Assembly (NCBI RefSeq): GCF_020524325.1
Contig: NZ_JAIVKY010000005.1
Coordinates: 1 to 64,000 of the forward strand
DNA: 64,000 nucleotides
Direction: 5' to 3'
Origin: Sutcliffiella horikoshii
Lineage (GTDB): Bacteria; Bacillota; Bacilli; Bacillales; Bacillaceae_I
Shown: one piece after another, positions 1-7,622 of the stretch
Layout: each line of letters opens with the position of its first letter
Numbering within the stretch: position 1 is the first letter of the stretch
Made by a program: the position numbers and the translations under genes
Notes under the pieces: model-generated
Database searches by the model: none
What the model saw: only the letters and a program-made list of their open reading frames with translations
What the model was told of the DNA's origin: nothing

Positions 1-1
1 C

Positions 2-310
2 CTTAAGCCAGAGCCTAAGCCAGAGCCTAAGCCAGAGCCTAAGCCAGAGCCTAAGCCAGAGCCTAAGCCAGAGCCTAAGCCAGAGCCTAAGCCAGAGCCT
101 AAGCCAGAGCCTAAGCCAGAGCCTAAGCCAGAGCCTAAACCAGAGCCTAAGCCAGAGCCTAAGCCAGAGCCTAAACCAGAGCCTAAACAAGAATACTTTA
201 AGAATTGTACAGAGCTAAGAAAGGTGTACCCTAGTGGAGTTCCTGCTGGACATCCTGCATATCAGCTTAAGATGGATAGAGATAAAGACGATTACGCATG
301 TGAGACATAA
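2..310 (+). CDS. Excalibur-domain protein with EPKP repeat linker (5' end outside window)
   Basis: The frame is open from the window edge, so the N-terminus is missing. The visible part starts with about 60 residues of a Glu-Pro-Lys-Pro repeat. It ends in a compact domain with Asn-Cys, Tyr-Pro-x-Gly-Val, Gly-His-Pro-Ala-Tyr and a terminal Asp-x-Asp-x-Asp-x-x-Ala-Cys. That pattern is the excalibur domain, an extracellular calcium-binding module with two conserved cysteines, often at the C-terminus of surface nucleases and other exported proteins. The EPKP stretch would act as a stiff, charged spacer, possibly through the cell wall. The gene lies at the edge of the mobile element that ends in queF, so it is probably element cargo. 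The enzymatic part, if any, is upstream and cannot be judged. Confidence 0.8.
   Translation, partial: LKPEPKPEPKPEPKPEPKPEPKPEPKPEPKPEPKPEPKPEPKPEPKPEPKPEPKPEPKPEPKQEYFKNCTELRKVYPSGVPAGHPAYQLKMDRDKDDYACET
11..190 (+). repeat. 12-bp tandem repeat, about 15 units, encoding EPKP
   Basis: Fifteen consecutive 12-bp units of GAGCCTAAGCCA are seen, nearly identical at the DNA level. Only a few units differ, having AAACCA, and the last has AAACAA. The repeat keeps the reading frame and encodes Glu-Pro-Lys-Pro. Near-identity at synonymous sites suggests recent expansion by slippage and likely length variation between strains. Confidence 0.95.
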
Positions 311-327
311 ACGCATAATCTAAACTA

Positions 328-354
328 AAAGACCGTCATCTTGATGGTCTTTTT
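328..354 (+). terminator. Rho-independent terminator after excalibur gene
   Basis: AGACCGTCA pairs with TGATGGTCT across a 3-nt loop (one G-T pair) and is followed by a T run. It starts about 20 bp after the stop codon of the excalibur-domain gene. Confidence 0.85.
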
Positions 355-513
355 ACTATTAACAGGTAGCGAACAAGGGTAGGAGCAGCAAAGAGAATAG
401 GACTATTAAAATAGCAAAATCAATACCACTGTGCAGTTCTTCAAAATTCCTTTTAAAGTAGAAAAAAGGACACATACTTGAAAAGAATGTCTATTAAACT
501 TAGGAGGCATCAA

Positions 514-852
514 ATGAATAGATTAGAGGTATTAGGAGTAAGACTGAAAAAATTAAGGCATGAAAAAGGTATTACACAGGACAAAATTGCTACTAAAATG
601 AATACCCCACGATCTTCTTACTCGAAGTTAGAAACGGGTAAACAAGAACCTTCTGTTGAGCAACTAGTGCAACTATCTCAAATCTTCAGTGTTGATATTA
701 ACTATCTCATAGGAAGAAAAGAAGAAGTTGAGCAAAAGAGATATATCGATGTGATGGATGACGAATTAGAATGTTTTTTTCGTGAGCTAAGAGTAGCCTC
801 ACAAGAGAGTAGAAAGAAATTAATGAACATCTGGAATATAATAAAAGAGTAA
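514..852 (+). CDS. XRE-family (phage repressor type) transcriptional regulator
   Basis: This 112-residue DNA-binding protein has a helix-turn-helix in its first 65 residues: a Thr-Gln-Asp-Lys-Ile-Ala element, then Ser-Ser-Tyr-Ser-Lys-Leu-Glu and the typical Gly-x-x-x-Pro-Ser-x-x-x-Leu closing. The C-terminal 45 residues are charged and helical, as in small Cro/CI- or ImmR-like repressors. The ATG at 514 is chosen because a good TAGGAGG precedes it; the frame opens 12 codons earlier at a TTG without such a site. Its position inside the integrated element suggests it controls element maintenance or excision. The target operator was not identified. Confidence 0.85.
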   Translation: MNRLEVLGVRLKKLRHEKGITQDKIATKMNTPRSSYSKLETGKQEPSVEQLVQLSQIFSVDINYLIGRKEEVEQKRYIDVMDDELECFFRELRVASQESRKKLMNIWNIIKE

Positions 853-1330
853 TTTAGTTTCATTTGAGTACACCCTAGCTACTTAATATACTGGGGGTAG
901 GTAGGAGAGTCTCATACAATATTTGTTTTAAGACGGTCCAACAAATAGCCTTACAGAGTGTAAAGTAACTTTGAAAGGAAAACATGATAGGAGGCACAAC
1001 AGAAAAAAAATATTTCCCCGATCTTGTTACGGCTTCCAGTGTTGCTACAGCTCTTCCCCTCTGTACACCCTAATAAGCACTCAAATTTGCTAGTGTTTTA
1101 TATTATACTTTAATGAAGGGGCTCTAAAGGAATTTACTAATCTCCTTATTGGAGATTATGAGAAATACATTCTGCCAGACACTTTGAAGAAATTTATGTG
1201 AAAAAACGAAAACATATGGTGAATTGTTAATTTTGACTTTCAGTTTGTAAACTTCTTGCCTCTTCTTTTGTTCACTATATAAACTTTTTATCATATTATT
1301 TTAATATCAATAAGTAAAAGGGGACTGCTA
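853..1330. other. Intergenic stretch with small coding fragments
   Basis: No convincing gene is seen. Position 984-1073 holds a 29-codon frame with a moderate SD. Position 1094-1201 holds a stop-bounded frame whose translation (Lys-Glu-Phe-Thr-Asn-Leu and so on) looks like the tail of a longer protein. Both may be decayed remnants of element genes, but neither is recognised. The region just upstream of 1331 is very AT-rich and probably holds the promoter for the HEPN gene. Confidence 0.3.
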
Positions 1331-2005
1331 ATGTTTAGACGATTAACTTGGCTTGAATTTGCAATTGATTTAGAAAACGATAACTTTAAAAATTATATTG
1401 AATTTATGGAAGACAACATACTAAGAGAACAAGAAAAATTAGAACAATCTTTTAGTGAGTCTGTAAAAGATTATCCTCAAGAAGACCATGATCAAATCTT
1501 TGAATATTTGTATGAGGAAGATTTTTATAATGTTAGAGAGGTCTTTCCAAAAATAATGAGAACATCAGCATTAATAGCTCAATATTCATACCTTGAAAAA
1601 ACACTTAATACAATCTCCAAAGAATGCGAAAGAAAATATAATTTATTATTAAGTCCTGAAGATATAAGACATAACGGAGTGAAAAAATATATATTCTACT
1701 TGAATAGAGTTGTTGGATTAAATATAAACGAGAACGAAATATTATGGCAAAAAATTTATGCCTATAATCAAATAAGAAATCGTTTCGTACATTCGCCAGA
1801 TGAAAACTATACGACAAAAGAAAAGAGTACCTTCGAACAAAAAGTAAAGGGGTTGACTTTTGTACAAAACCCACTTCATACAAATAATCACAAATTGAAA
1901 ACTATTGAAAAAGAAATTAATATAGATTTTTTAAGTTTACTCACTCAAGCACTTCAAGTTGTAAGTGGTGAAATTAAAAAGAAAGATGAAACACTGGGGC
2001 AGTAA
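1331..2005 (+). CDS. HEPN-domain protein (putative RNase, RiboL-PSP-HEPN-like)
   Basis: This 224-residue helical protein is not recognised as a named family member. Residues 149-154 read Arg-Asn-Arg-Phe-Val-His. That matches the R-x4-6-H motif of HEPN domains, where Arg and His form a metal-independent RNase active site. The surrounding pattern also fits: an acidic N-terminal helix, a 'SALIAQYSYLEKTLN' helix and an Ile-Arg-Asn helix before the motif. HEPN RNases are common in abortive-infection and toxin-antitoxin systems and on mobile elements. No nucleotidyltransferase (MNT) antitoxin lies next to it, so it may be self-contained or regulated in another way. The start has AAGGGG 7 nt upstream. 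The RNase role is inference. Confidence 0.65.
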   Translation: MFRRLTWLEFAIDLENDNFKNYIEFMEDNILREQEKLEQSFSESVKDYPQEDHDQIFEYLYEEDFYNVREVFPKIMRTSALIAQYSYLEKTLNTISKECERKYNLLLSPEDIRHNGVKKYIFYLNRVVGLNINENEILWQKIYAYNQIRNRFVHSPDENYTTKEKSTFEQKVKGLTFVQNPLHTNNHKLKTIEKEINIDFLSLLTQALQVVSGEIKKKDETLGQ

Positions 2006-2124
2006 TTTTTACTTATTGAGAGTATTTTTTAGAAAATACGATATTGATTTGTTGTGTGTATTTTGAATAGAATGAAAAAAATGGTAAAATGAAATTACTA
2101 GTAGTATAAGCTTGGAGGTGTAGT

Positions 2125-2448
2125 ATGAGCTTAAAGAGAAAACCAACTGTAATTAAATTTAGTCAAGAAGAAGAAAAACAGAAATTCTATAATTGGGCTG
2201 TAGGACCGAGCGAACCATCTAAAGGAATTAATAAAGCTAGAGATGCAATGCGTTTAGCACAAAGGAATAACCAATTCAGATCTAAAAGAATAAATAGAGG
2301 AAGTTTTGGCAAAAAAGTGGAAATTGAATTACCAGAGAATTTATTAACTAAAATCTCCTCTTCCCCATTGGGTCTGAGGACAATTAAGAAGCAGAAATAT
2401 ATTGTTAAATCATATTTAAAGATAAAGAAAAAAAGGGATGGAGAATAG
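2125..2448 (+). CDS. Small basic protein preceding a GNAT gene; possible antitoxin
   Basis: This 107-residue, Lys/Arg-rich protein matches no family I recognise. It has an acidic N-terminal stretch (QEEEKQKF), a central region rich in Arg/Asn and a basic C-terminal tail. A strong GGAGG precedes the ATG. Its stop codon abuts the next start at 2449 with no gap, so the two are probably translationally coupled. In GNAT-type toxin-antitoxin modules a small DNA-binding protein sits directly upstream of the acetyltransferase, and the arrangement here is similar. No ribbon-helix-helix signature is evident, so the antitoxin role is a guess. Confidence 0.55.
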   Translation: MSLKRKPTVIKFSQEEEKQKFYNWAVGPSEPSKGINKARDAMRLAQRNNQFRSKRINRGSFGKKVEIELPENLLTKISSSPLGLRTIKKQKYIVKSYLKIKKKRDGE

Positions 2449-3048
2449 ATGCCTCATTTGATGCCAGTCACTGACGTGGATTCGGAGATTATTAATCAGT
2501 TTACTTGCAAATTTGACAAATATGGCGAAGGACAGGAAGAGCTCTTAAACGATCATACAAAAATTGACTATTTTCTAAAAGAGGAAGCATTATCACACCA
2601 CTTGAATCAATTTGTTAGAACCTATTTACTTGTGAGTGACCAAGAAGACAAAGTAATTGGGTTCTTTTCTTTGTATAATGAAGAAATTGCTATTAGTAAT
2701 GGTCAAAAGAAAAGGTTTACATTTAAGGGTGTAACGATTTATAAATCAATGGAAGTTGAGGTTTATCCTGCCATTCGTCTTCATCAATTTGCAATTAATA
2801 AAGATTTTCAAGGAGTAAATTTTATAGATAACCAAAAGTATAGTGATTATCTTATGGGTACTGTATTTGAGACGGTCAGACAGGTAGCGGAGAAGTCAGG
2901 ATGCATGTTTATTGGATTAGAAGCAACAGATAACTCAGTTGGTTTTTACGAGGGATATGAATTTAAGACCCTTAAAAAAAAGAATGGGAAAATTCTTCCT
3001 TATTTAATATTTAAAGTGGCTGACCTTTTAATAGAAGACTTGGGCTGA
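2449..3048 (+). CDS. GNAT-family N-acetyltransferase
   Basis: This 199-residue protein shows the acetyltransferase layout: 'VIGFFSLYNEEI' as beta strands 2-3, 'AIRLHQFAINKDFQG' as the strand leading into the acetyl-CoA pyrophosphate loop, a helix (GTVFETVRQVAEKSG), then 'FIGLEATDNSVGFYEGYEF', the typical motif-B end with Phe-Tyr-x-x-x-Gly-Phe-like geometry. Its substrate is unknown. Many element-borne GNATs with this length and 'D-N-x-x-x-F-Y' ending are TacT-like toxins acetylating aminoacyl-tRNA. Direct abutment to a small upstream gene makes that possible, but resistance or protein acetylation are alternatives. Confidence 0.7.
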   Translation: MPHLMPVTDVDSEIINQFTCKFDKYGEGQEELLNDHTKIDYFLKEEALSHHLNQFVRTYLLVSDQEDKVIGFFSLYNEEIAISNGQKKRFTFKGVTIYKSMEVEVYPAIRLHQFAINKDFQGVNFIDNQKYSDYLMGTVFETVRQVAEKSGCMFIGLEATDNSVGFYEGYEFKTLKKKNGKILPYLIFKVADLLIEDLG

Positions 3049-3198
3049 ACCTTCCATTCTTATGAATGTTAAACCAACTAGTTTAAAAATCTTTTTTTGT
3101 AAAAGAAAATCAAATAACCCCTAAAGCCTTAAATTCTATGTATAATTAATAATAAGAACTAGCTGGTCACATCACTCTCTACACAAAGGGTGATGAAG

Positions 3199-4332
3199 AT
3201 GTCAAACATAAAAAAAGACAAGCAAACGGGAAGGTATTTCTTTGTTTTAGATGCAGGAAAAGATCAAATAACAGGTAAAAGAAAACAATTGCGTAGAAGA
3301 GGTTTTGCAACTAGGAGAGAGGCGCAGATTGCATTAGCAAACCTTCAACTACAATTAAATCAATCAAAGGAAACAAATTTTCACAAAGCTAAGTTTAATG
3401 TCATTCTTAACCAGTGGTTTGAAGCTAAAACTATTAAGCTTAAACCAAGCACAAGAAAGAATTACGAAGAACAGATTTATTACAATATCCTTCCGTATCT
3501 TGGTGATCGAAAAATGGATGAAATAAGCGGGACGGTTCTTCAGAATTTCATCAATGCATTACATAAGGATAGAGGACTAGCAGCTGCTACAATAAGGACC
3601 ACATATGGTATTGTTTCAGAAGTATTATACAAAGCCTCACGTAAAGGAATAATCAATGGGGAGATTTTAGATGATGTAGTGCTGCCAAGAGAAAGCTCCA
3701 AATGTCGTGTGTGGACTTCAGAACAAATAGAAGCTTTTTTGAAAGCTCCAAGTCAAATATTAAACTTAACTAGACATTTTATTGGCTTTAACATTTCTGT
3801 TCAAACAGGCATGAGAATGGGCGAAGTTCTAGGGTTGACATGGGATAATATTGACTTTGAAAATCAGATTATTACTGTAAGCCAGACTCTAAGTAAGATT
3901 GAAACAGGAGATGAATATGGGCTTGTTGATGGAGGTAAAACTAAATCAGCTATTAGAACAATTTATATTTCTGATTCATTAGTTGAGAGCCTTAAAGAAC
4001 ACAAACATCTTATTGAAAAAGAGCGGGACATTCAAGGCAGTGGTTATTCTAAATTGAATCTTGTTGTATGTACTCAGAATGGTAATTGGGTACATCCGAA
4101 CAACTTCAGAAGAGCCTTTAAGGCAACTATCAACCAGTTAGATATACCCAAGATAAGGTTACATGATTTAAGACACACTCATGCAACATTCTTACTTGAG
4201 CAAAAAGTAAATCCAAAGATTATTCAGGAGCGGCTGGGACATAAAAATGTTAACATTACTCTAAATACTTACAGTCACTCTTTACCTTCTATGCAACTCG
4301 AAGCGGCTCATAAATTTGATGTTTTTTCATAG
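3199..4332 (+). CDS. Tyrosine-type site-specific integrase
   Basis: This 377-residue recombinase would excise and integrate the element. The N-terminal 50 residues resemble the AP2-like arm-binding domain of phage and ICE integrases, followed by a SAM-like core-binding domain (about 65-165) and the catalytic domain. Catalytic residues are all present: R206 in TGMRMGE, K249, H322 and R325 in LHDLRH, H348 in LGHKN and nucleophile Y358. The enzyme therefore looks intact. Start: an AAGGG lies 8 nt before ATG 3199; the frame opens 9 nt earlier at GTG. The gene reads toward the queF fragment 68 bp downstream, the usual int-att arrangement. Confidence 0.95.
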   Translation: MSNIKKDKQTGRYFFVLDAGKDQITGKRKQLRRRGFATRREAQIALANLQLQLNQSKETNFHKAKFNVILNQWFEAKTIKLKPSTRKNYEEQIYYNILPYLGDRKMDEISGTVLQNFINALHKDRGLAAATIRTTYGIVSEVLYKASRKGIINGEILDDVVLPRESSKCRVWTSEQIEAFLKAPSQILNLTRHFIGFNISVQTGMRMGEVLGLTWDNIDFENQIITVSQTLSKIETGDEYGLVDGGKTKSAIRTIYISDSLVESLKEHKHLIEKERDIQGSGYSKLNLVVCTQNGNWVHPNNFRRAFKATINQLDIPKIRLHDLRHTHATFLLEQKVNPKIIQERLGHKNVNITLNTYSHSLPSMQLEAAHKFDVFS

Positions 4333-4400
4333 TTTTGTGACCATTATTGTGACCAATATAGATAAGGGACTGTCTAACCCTTGCTACTATAGGCTTCTCT

Positions 4401-4622
4401 CATGGAGATTTCCACGAGGACTGCATGAACATCATTATGAACGATTTGATTGAACTGATGGACCCACGTTATATCGAAGTATGGGGTAAATTCACCCCAC
4501 GCGGTGGAATCTCCATTGATCCTTATACCAACTACGGAAAACCAGGCACGAAATACGAGGAAATGGCACAGTACCGCTTGATGAACCATGACCTATACCC
4601 AGAAAAAATCGATAACAGATAA
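4401..4622 (+). pseudogene. queF: 3' fragment of queF (7-cyano-7-deazaguanine reductase), interrupted by the element
   Basis: From 4401 the frame reads [10 protein letters not shown] and continues to the PEKIDNR terminus typical of Bacillus QueF, an NADPH-dependent nitrile reductase of queuosine biosynthesis (preQ0 to preQ1). Only about 73 of roughly 165 residues are here. The catalytic Cys and Asp of the N-terminal half are absent, while the His-Glu pair (FHED) is kept. Upstream of 4401 the sequence stops resembling QueF, and the integrase gene follows within 70 bp. This marks the right junction (attR) of the element. Whether the gene is restored at the left end, or only after excision, cannot be seen. 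The fragment is little decayed, which suggests recent insertion or a reversible one. Confidence 0.85.
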
Positions 4623-4630
4623 TCCATTTA

Positions 4631-4663
4631 AGCAAACACAGCCCCGGTTGTGTTTGCTTTTTT
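4631..4663 (+). terminator. Terminator of queF
   Basis: AAGCAAACACA pairs with TGTGTTTGCTT around a short GCCCCGGT loop and is followed by a run of T. It lies 8 bp after the queF stop codon. Confidence 0.9.
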
Positions 4664-4680
4664 AGTAGAGAGTATATAAC

Positions 4681-4750
4681 ACAGTTCATTTCCGTTCCAG
4701 GCGCTTCGCATGCCTGTGGGCGGTGCGTGAGCCTCCACACTCCGTAGGAA
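4681..4750 (-). repeat. Truncated copy of the 130-bp intergenic repeat
   Basis: This stretch (AGTTCATTTCCGTTCCAGGCG then GCGTGAGCCTCC) matches the first half of the copy at 56797-56926 and then stops. It is a half element lacking the distal inverted terminus, and is followed within 40 bp by a complete copy. Confidence 0.75.
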
Positions 4751-4790
4751 GCCACTGAAAATGTAATTGATTTAAGATGTTGCTAAGACA

Positions 4791-4916
4791 CCGCTGTTGA
4801 TTTCCGCAAACGGCTTCGCTTTCCTAGGGCCCTGCTGGAGCCTCCTCGGCCTGCGGGGTCTCCACCTAGCGCTATCTCCCTCAGGAGTCTTCGCCTTTTG
4901 CTCTAATCAACAGCGG
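4791..4916 (-). repeat. Full copy of the 130-bp intergenic repeat
   Basis: It is bounded by perfect 12-bp inverted termini, CCGCTGTTGATT and AATCAACAGCGG. The interior carries CTTCGCTTTCCTAGGG, GAGCCTCCTCGG, a 'CCTAGCGCTATCTCCCTCAGGAG' type block and CTTCGCCTTTTGC. It is the mirror orientation of the copy at 61496-61628. Together with the half copy before it, it fills most of the 400-bp gap between queF and the DUF3231 gene. Confidence 0.9.
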
Positions 4917-5022
4917 CGCTAAACAAACAATTTAAGTTATTAAATTGGATCTAAAAGAACCAAAACTCATACTAAAAACCCTCCAAATTGAAAATAATAA
5001 CAGTAAAATAGGAGGGGACAAA

Positions 5023-6036
5023 ATGACAAATCATACAACAGAGTGGTCCTGCGCAGAAACCAGCACACTATGGACACTATACCTAAACAATTCCATGTCA
5101 GCATGTGTCTTAAGATACTTCCTCGAAACTGTAGAGGACAAGCAAATCCGAGAAATAATCGCTAAAGCATACGACGTAGCATCTACAAATGAAAGTGAAC
5201 TAAAGGCGGTGTTTTGGAAAGGAAAATATCCTCTACCAATCGCCTTTTCGGAAAATGACATCAACCTTAAAGCACCTAGACTTTTTTCAGACACCTTCCA
5301 ACTTTCTTACGTACTCCAAATGTCCAAAATCGGAATGGTTACATATAGTGCAAGTTTGAGTGCAGTATCTAGAAAAGAGATCAGAACGCTTTATACAGCA
5401 TTCCTGCAGCGCACCATCGAAGTATTCGATATGACATCAGATCTGTTACTTGAAAGAGGTTTATATATTCAAAAACCTTATACGGTTATTCCGGATAGAG
5501 TTTATTTGGTGGAAGACAAAAAATATTTTAGCGGGTTAAATCCTCTGGTGAACAAACGTACATTAAATACTATCGAAGTAACCCATCTAAGTATGAATAT
5601 CGAAACCAATCAGATTGGAATGCTGCTGTGTACTGCATTTTCCCAGACAGCTGTCAGTAAGGAAGTTCGGGAATTTATGGTAAAGGCTAAACAGATGGCA
5701 CATTCTCATATCAAAACTTTCGTAGATATATTGTTAAAGGATGATGTTCAAGCACCTATGGCTGCAGATTATTCCGTAACTGCTTCTCACATTCCTCCGT
5801 TTTCAGATAAGCTGATGATGTATCATAACAGTATGATGGTTGCAGCGGGTATAGGAAATTATGCAACGGCATCATCAGCAAGTCAGCGTACAGACCTAGC
5901 GATGAAATACGAAAAGCTTTCTTCAGAGTCGGCCTTACTTGCAAAATCCGGTGCAGACATTATGGTTACAAATCGTTGGATGGAACAACCACCTTCCACT
6001 GCTGACAGAGAAGAATTGTCTAAAGAGCGTGAATAG
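5023..6036 (+). CDS. DUF3231-family protein
   Basis: This 337-residue soluble protein is built of two similar halves of about 165 residues, each starting with a 'LW..Y..N' or 'MMYHNSMM' type helix and rich in long helices. It resembles the DUF3231 family of Bacillaceae, thought to have a ferritin-like/CotF-like four-helix fold with no known activity. No signal peptide or membrane segment is seen. ATG 5023 is chosen for the AGGAGGGG 6 nt upstream; the frame runs 26 codons further 5' without an SD. It stands alone, with repeats upstream and an SDR gene 60 bp downstream. Function is unknown; a stress or spore role is only suggested by its distribution in spore formers. Confidence 0.75.
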   Translation: MTNHTTEWSCAETSTLWTLYLNNSMSACVLRYFLETVEDKQIREIIAKAYDVASTNESELKAVFWKGKYPLPIAFSENDINLKAPRLFSDTFQLSYVLQMSKIGMVTYSASLSAVSRKEIRTLYTAFLQRTIEVFDMTSDLLLERGLYIQKPYTVIPDRVYLVEDKKYFSGLNPLVNKRTLNTIEVTHLSMNIETNQIGMLLCTAFSQTAVSKEVREFMVKAKQMAHSHIKTFVDILLKDDVQAPMAADYSVTASHIPPFSDKLMMYHNSMMVAAGIGNYATASSASQRTDLAMKYEKLSSESALLAKSGADIMVTNRWMEQPPSTADREELSKERE

Positions 6037-6095
6037 TTGTAGGAAAGTGGTAATTCTGTTATAAAGTAAGTAACAAAGGTAGAGGAGAACCAGTC

Positions 6096-6764
6096 ATGAA
6101 CTCAAATAGAAGCGCTCTTTTAATTGGAGCAACCGGCTTGGTAGGTGCGTACGTAAAAGAAGAAATTTTTCAAAATTCAGATTACAAAAACCTTACGATA
6201 TTTGTAAGGAACCAAACGAATGAGAATCATCCAAAACTAAAAGAAGTAATAATTGACTTTGATAAAATGTCTGATTATAAGGAACATTTCAAAGTGGATG
6301 ATCTGTTCATTTGCTTAGGGACAACTAAGAAAAAAGCAGGCTCTCAAGAGAAATTCCGTAAAGTGGACTATGACTATGTAGTGGAGGCAGCCCGCCTTGC
6401 CAAAGAAAATGGTGTGTCTAAAATAGCTGTGGTATCAGCAATTGGAGCTGATGAAAATTCTAGATTTTTTTACAATCAGGTAAAAGGTGAGATGGAGCAG
6501 GCAGTATCTGCAATTGGTATTACTTCTACGTATTTCTTTAGGCCATCCTTACTTCTCGGAGAAAGAAAGGAATTCAGACTGGGAGAAAGGGCTGGGGAAG
6601 TGTTGGGCACTGTCATTCAACCTCTATTGCGCGGAAAGTTGCAAAAATATCGATCTGTTCATGGACAAACAGTTGCAAAAGCAATGGTTAAATTTTTAAA
6701 GGATGGTAGAGATGGTGTTCATACTGTGGAATCGGATCTTATTGCTAAAATAGGCGAGCTCTGA
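6096..6764 (+). CDS. Atypical SDR / NAD(P)-binding protein (TIP30/YraR-like)
   Basis: This 222-residue Rossmann protein starts with the nucleotide-binding GATGLVG at residues 11-17. The 'DLFICLGTT' strand, 'VVSAIGAD' with Ser/Gly, and 'YNQVKGEMEQ' supply the SDR-type Tyr-x-x-x-Lys. The 'YFFRPSLLLGERKEFRLGE' region and length fit the HTATIP2/TIP30-like NAD(P)H-binding subfamily rather than classical SDRs. It likely reduces or oxidises a small substrate in the cytoplasm, or acts as a nucleotide-sensing protein; the substrate is unknown. A good AGAGGAG precedes the ATG. Confidence 0.75.
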   Translation: MNSNRSALLIGATGLVGAYVKEEIFQNSDYKNLTIFVRNQTNENHPKLKEVIIDFDKMSDYKEHFKVDDLFICLGTTKKKAGSQEKFRKVDYDYVVEAARLAKENGVSKIAVVSAIGADENSRFFYNQVKGEMEQAVSAIGITSTYFFRPSLLLGERKEFRLGERAGEVLGTVIQPLLRGKLQKYRSVHGQTVAKAMVKFLKDGRDGVHTVESDLIAKIGEL

Positions 6765-6846
6765 CAATAATTATATCTTTATAGGGAAAGTTCGTTTTCA
6801 TTTAAGCGTAGAAGGGAATAAGAAATAAAAAATAGGAGTGTCCACT

Positions 6847-7161
6847 ATGAGCCAAACGAAAGAGCTTAGAAGAATTCGTAAATCTGGCCATTTAACCATT
6901 CCCAAGTCAATTAGAGAACAACTTGAAATTTCCGACGGCGATGTCTTGATGATTATGGAACAACCTCTAGGATTAGTAATGAAACCGATAAATGAAGAAC
7001 ATATCTATAATGAATCCATTGTTTCCAATAACGGGAAGGTAAACATTCCTATTGAGATTAGACGAAATCTAAATATTAATGAAGAAACACATTTTTCTGT
7101 TCGACTTGACAAAGAAAGGTCGGCCGTTATATTGGAGATTTTAGAAGAGGAAACTGGCTAG
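6847..7161 (+). CDS. AbrB/SpoVT-type protein with two swapped-hairpin domains
   Basis: This 104-residue protein contains two copies of the AbrB-type DNA-binding motif. The first (residues about 4-47) has 'RKSGHLTIPKSIREQLEISDGD'-like sequence and the second (about 58-100) has 'NGKVNIPIEIRRNLNI'. Most AbrB/MazE proteins carry one such hairpin per chain and dimerise; here a single chain could form the whole DNA-binding unit. Role: probably a transition-state-type regulator or an orphan antitoxin, as no toxin gene is adjacent. ATG 6847 is used because TAGGAG lies 8 nt upstream; the GTG three codons before it overlaps the SD. Confidence 0.8.
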   Translation: MSQTKELRRIRKSGHLTIPKSIREQLEISDGDVLMIMEQPLGLVMKPINEEHIYNESIVSNNGKVNIPIEIRRNLNINEETHFSVRLDKERSAVILEILEEETG

Positions 7162-7167
7162 CGGCAA

Positions 7168-7206
7168 AAAGACTTCCCCGCCCCTTTTTTGGGAAGTCTC
7201 TTTTTT
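7168..7206 (+). terminator. Terminator after double-AbrB gene
   Basis: AGACTTCCC pairs with GGGAAGTCT around a CGCCCCTTTTTT loop, followed by six T. Confidence 0.9.
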
Positions 7207-7250
7207 GATTCTTGAAGAAAAAGCAAGTATATATCCCAAACGTAATTTCT

Positions 7251-7382
7251 AGCTATGGATTGGAGCAAATGGCGGAGACTCCAGCGGGGGAGTAACGGTA
7301 GGTTGAGACCCCTGAAGCGTTGCGAGGAGGCTCAAGCACGGTCCCGCGGAAAGCGAAGTCATTTGCGGAAAGGAATAGCGGG
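7251..7382 (+). repeat. Intergenic repeat, full length (variant A)
   Basis: GGATTGGAGCAAATGG, GGAGACTCCAGCGGGGGA, CTGAAGCGTTG, GAGGAGGCTC, CCCGCGGAAAGCGAAG and ATTTGCGGAAAGGAATAGCGG are seen in order. It is closest to the copy at 57009-57140. Its termini are less perfect (TGGATTGG / GGAATAGCGG) than those of the AATCAACAGCGG subgroup. Confidence 0.9.
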
Positions 7383-7396
7383 GCATAACCAAACAT

Positions 7397-7426
7397 AAAA
7401 AAACCAGACAGCTTTTGCCCGGTTTT
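7397..7426 (-). terminator. Terminator of the DUF2187 gene
   Basis: On the minus strand AAACCGGGC pairs with GTCTGGTTT (two G-T pairs) around AAAAGCT and is followed by a T run. It is 14 bp beyond the DUF2187 stop codon. Confidence 0.8.
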
Positions 7427-7439
7427 TCTTAGCTAATAT

Positions 7440-7622
7440 CTATAAGGCCTTTACAATTTTATAGTTTTTATGATTAACCACTGTTCGTTGTTCCAACTCT
7501 AAATCACGATAATTATTCATATAAGTAAGGTCTACTATGACAGAGTTTTCATTTACTTTCTCTACTACCCCTTGAAGACCTTCACGAAATTCTATGATGT
7601 TTCCCACTTCTGCTTTTTTCAA
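7440..7622 (-). CDS. DUF2187 (YkvS-like) small protein
   Basis: This 60-residue protein has the pattern 'VGNIIEFREGLQGVVEKVNENSVIVDLT', a single small beta-barrel with KOW/SH3-like character as in B. subtilis YkvS. Family members are small, soluble, of unknown function and widespread in Bacillaceae. A GGGGGAGAT precedes the ATG. It has its own terminator and probably its own promoter in the region just right of the start. Confidence 0.8.
   Translation of the reverse strand: MKKAEVGNIIEFREGLQGVVEKVNENSVIVDLTYMNNYRDLELEQRTVVNHKNYKIVKAL

Noticed and set aside
11-190. Short tandem repeat resembling a CRISPR array
   Set aside because: Units are 12 bp with no spacers and encode EPKP in frame.
984-1073. 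29-codon frame with weak SD in the mobile element
   Set aside because: No recognisable sequence, low-complexity ending, and no terminator; too weak to call as a gene.
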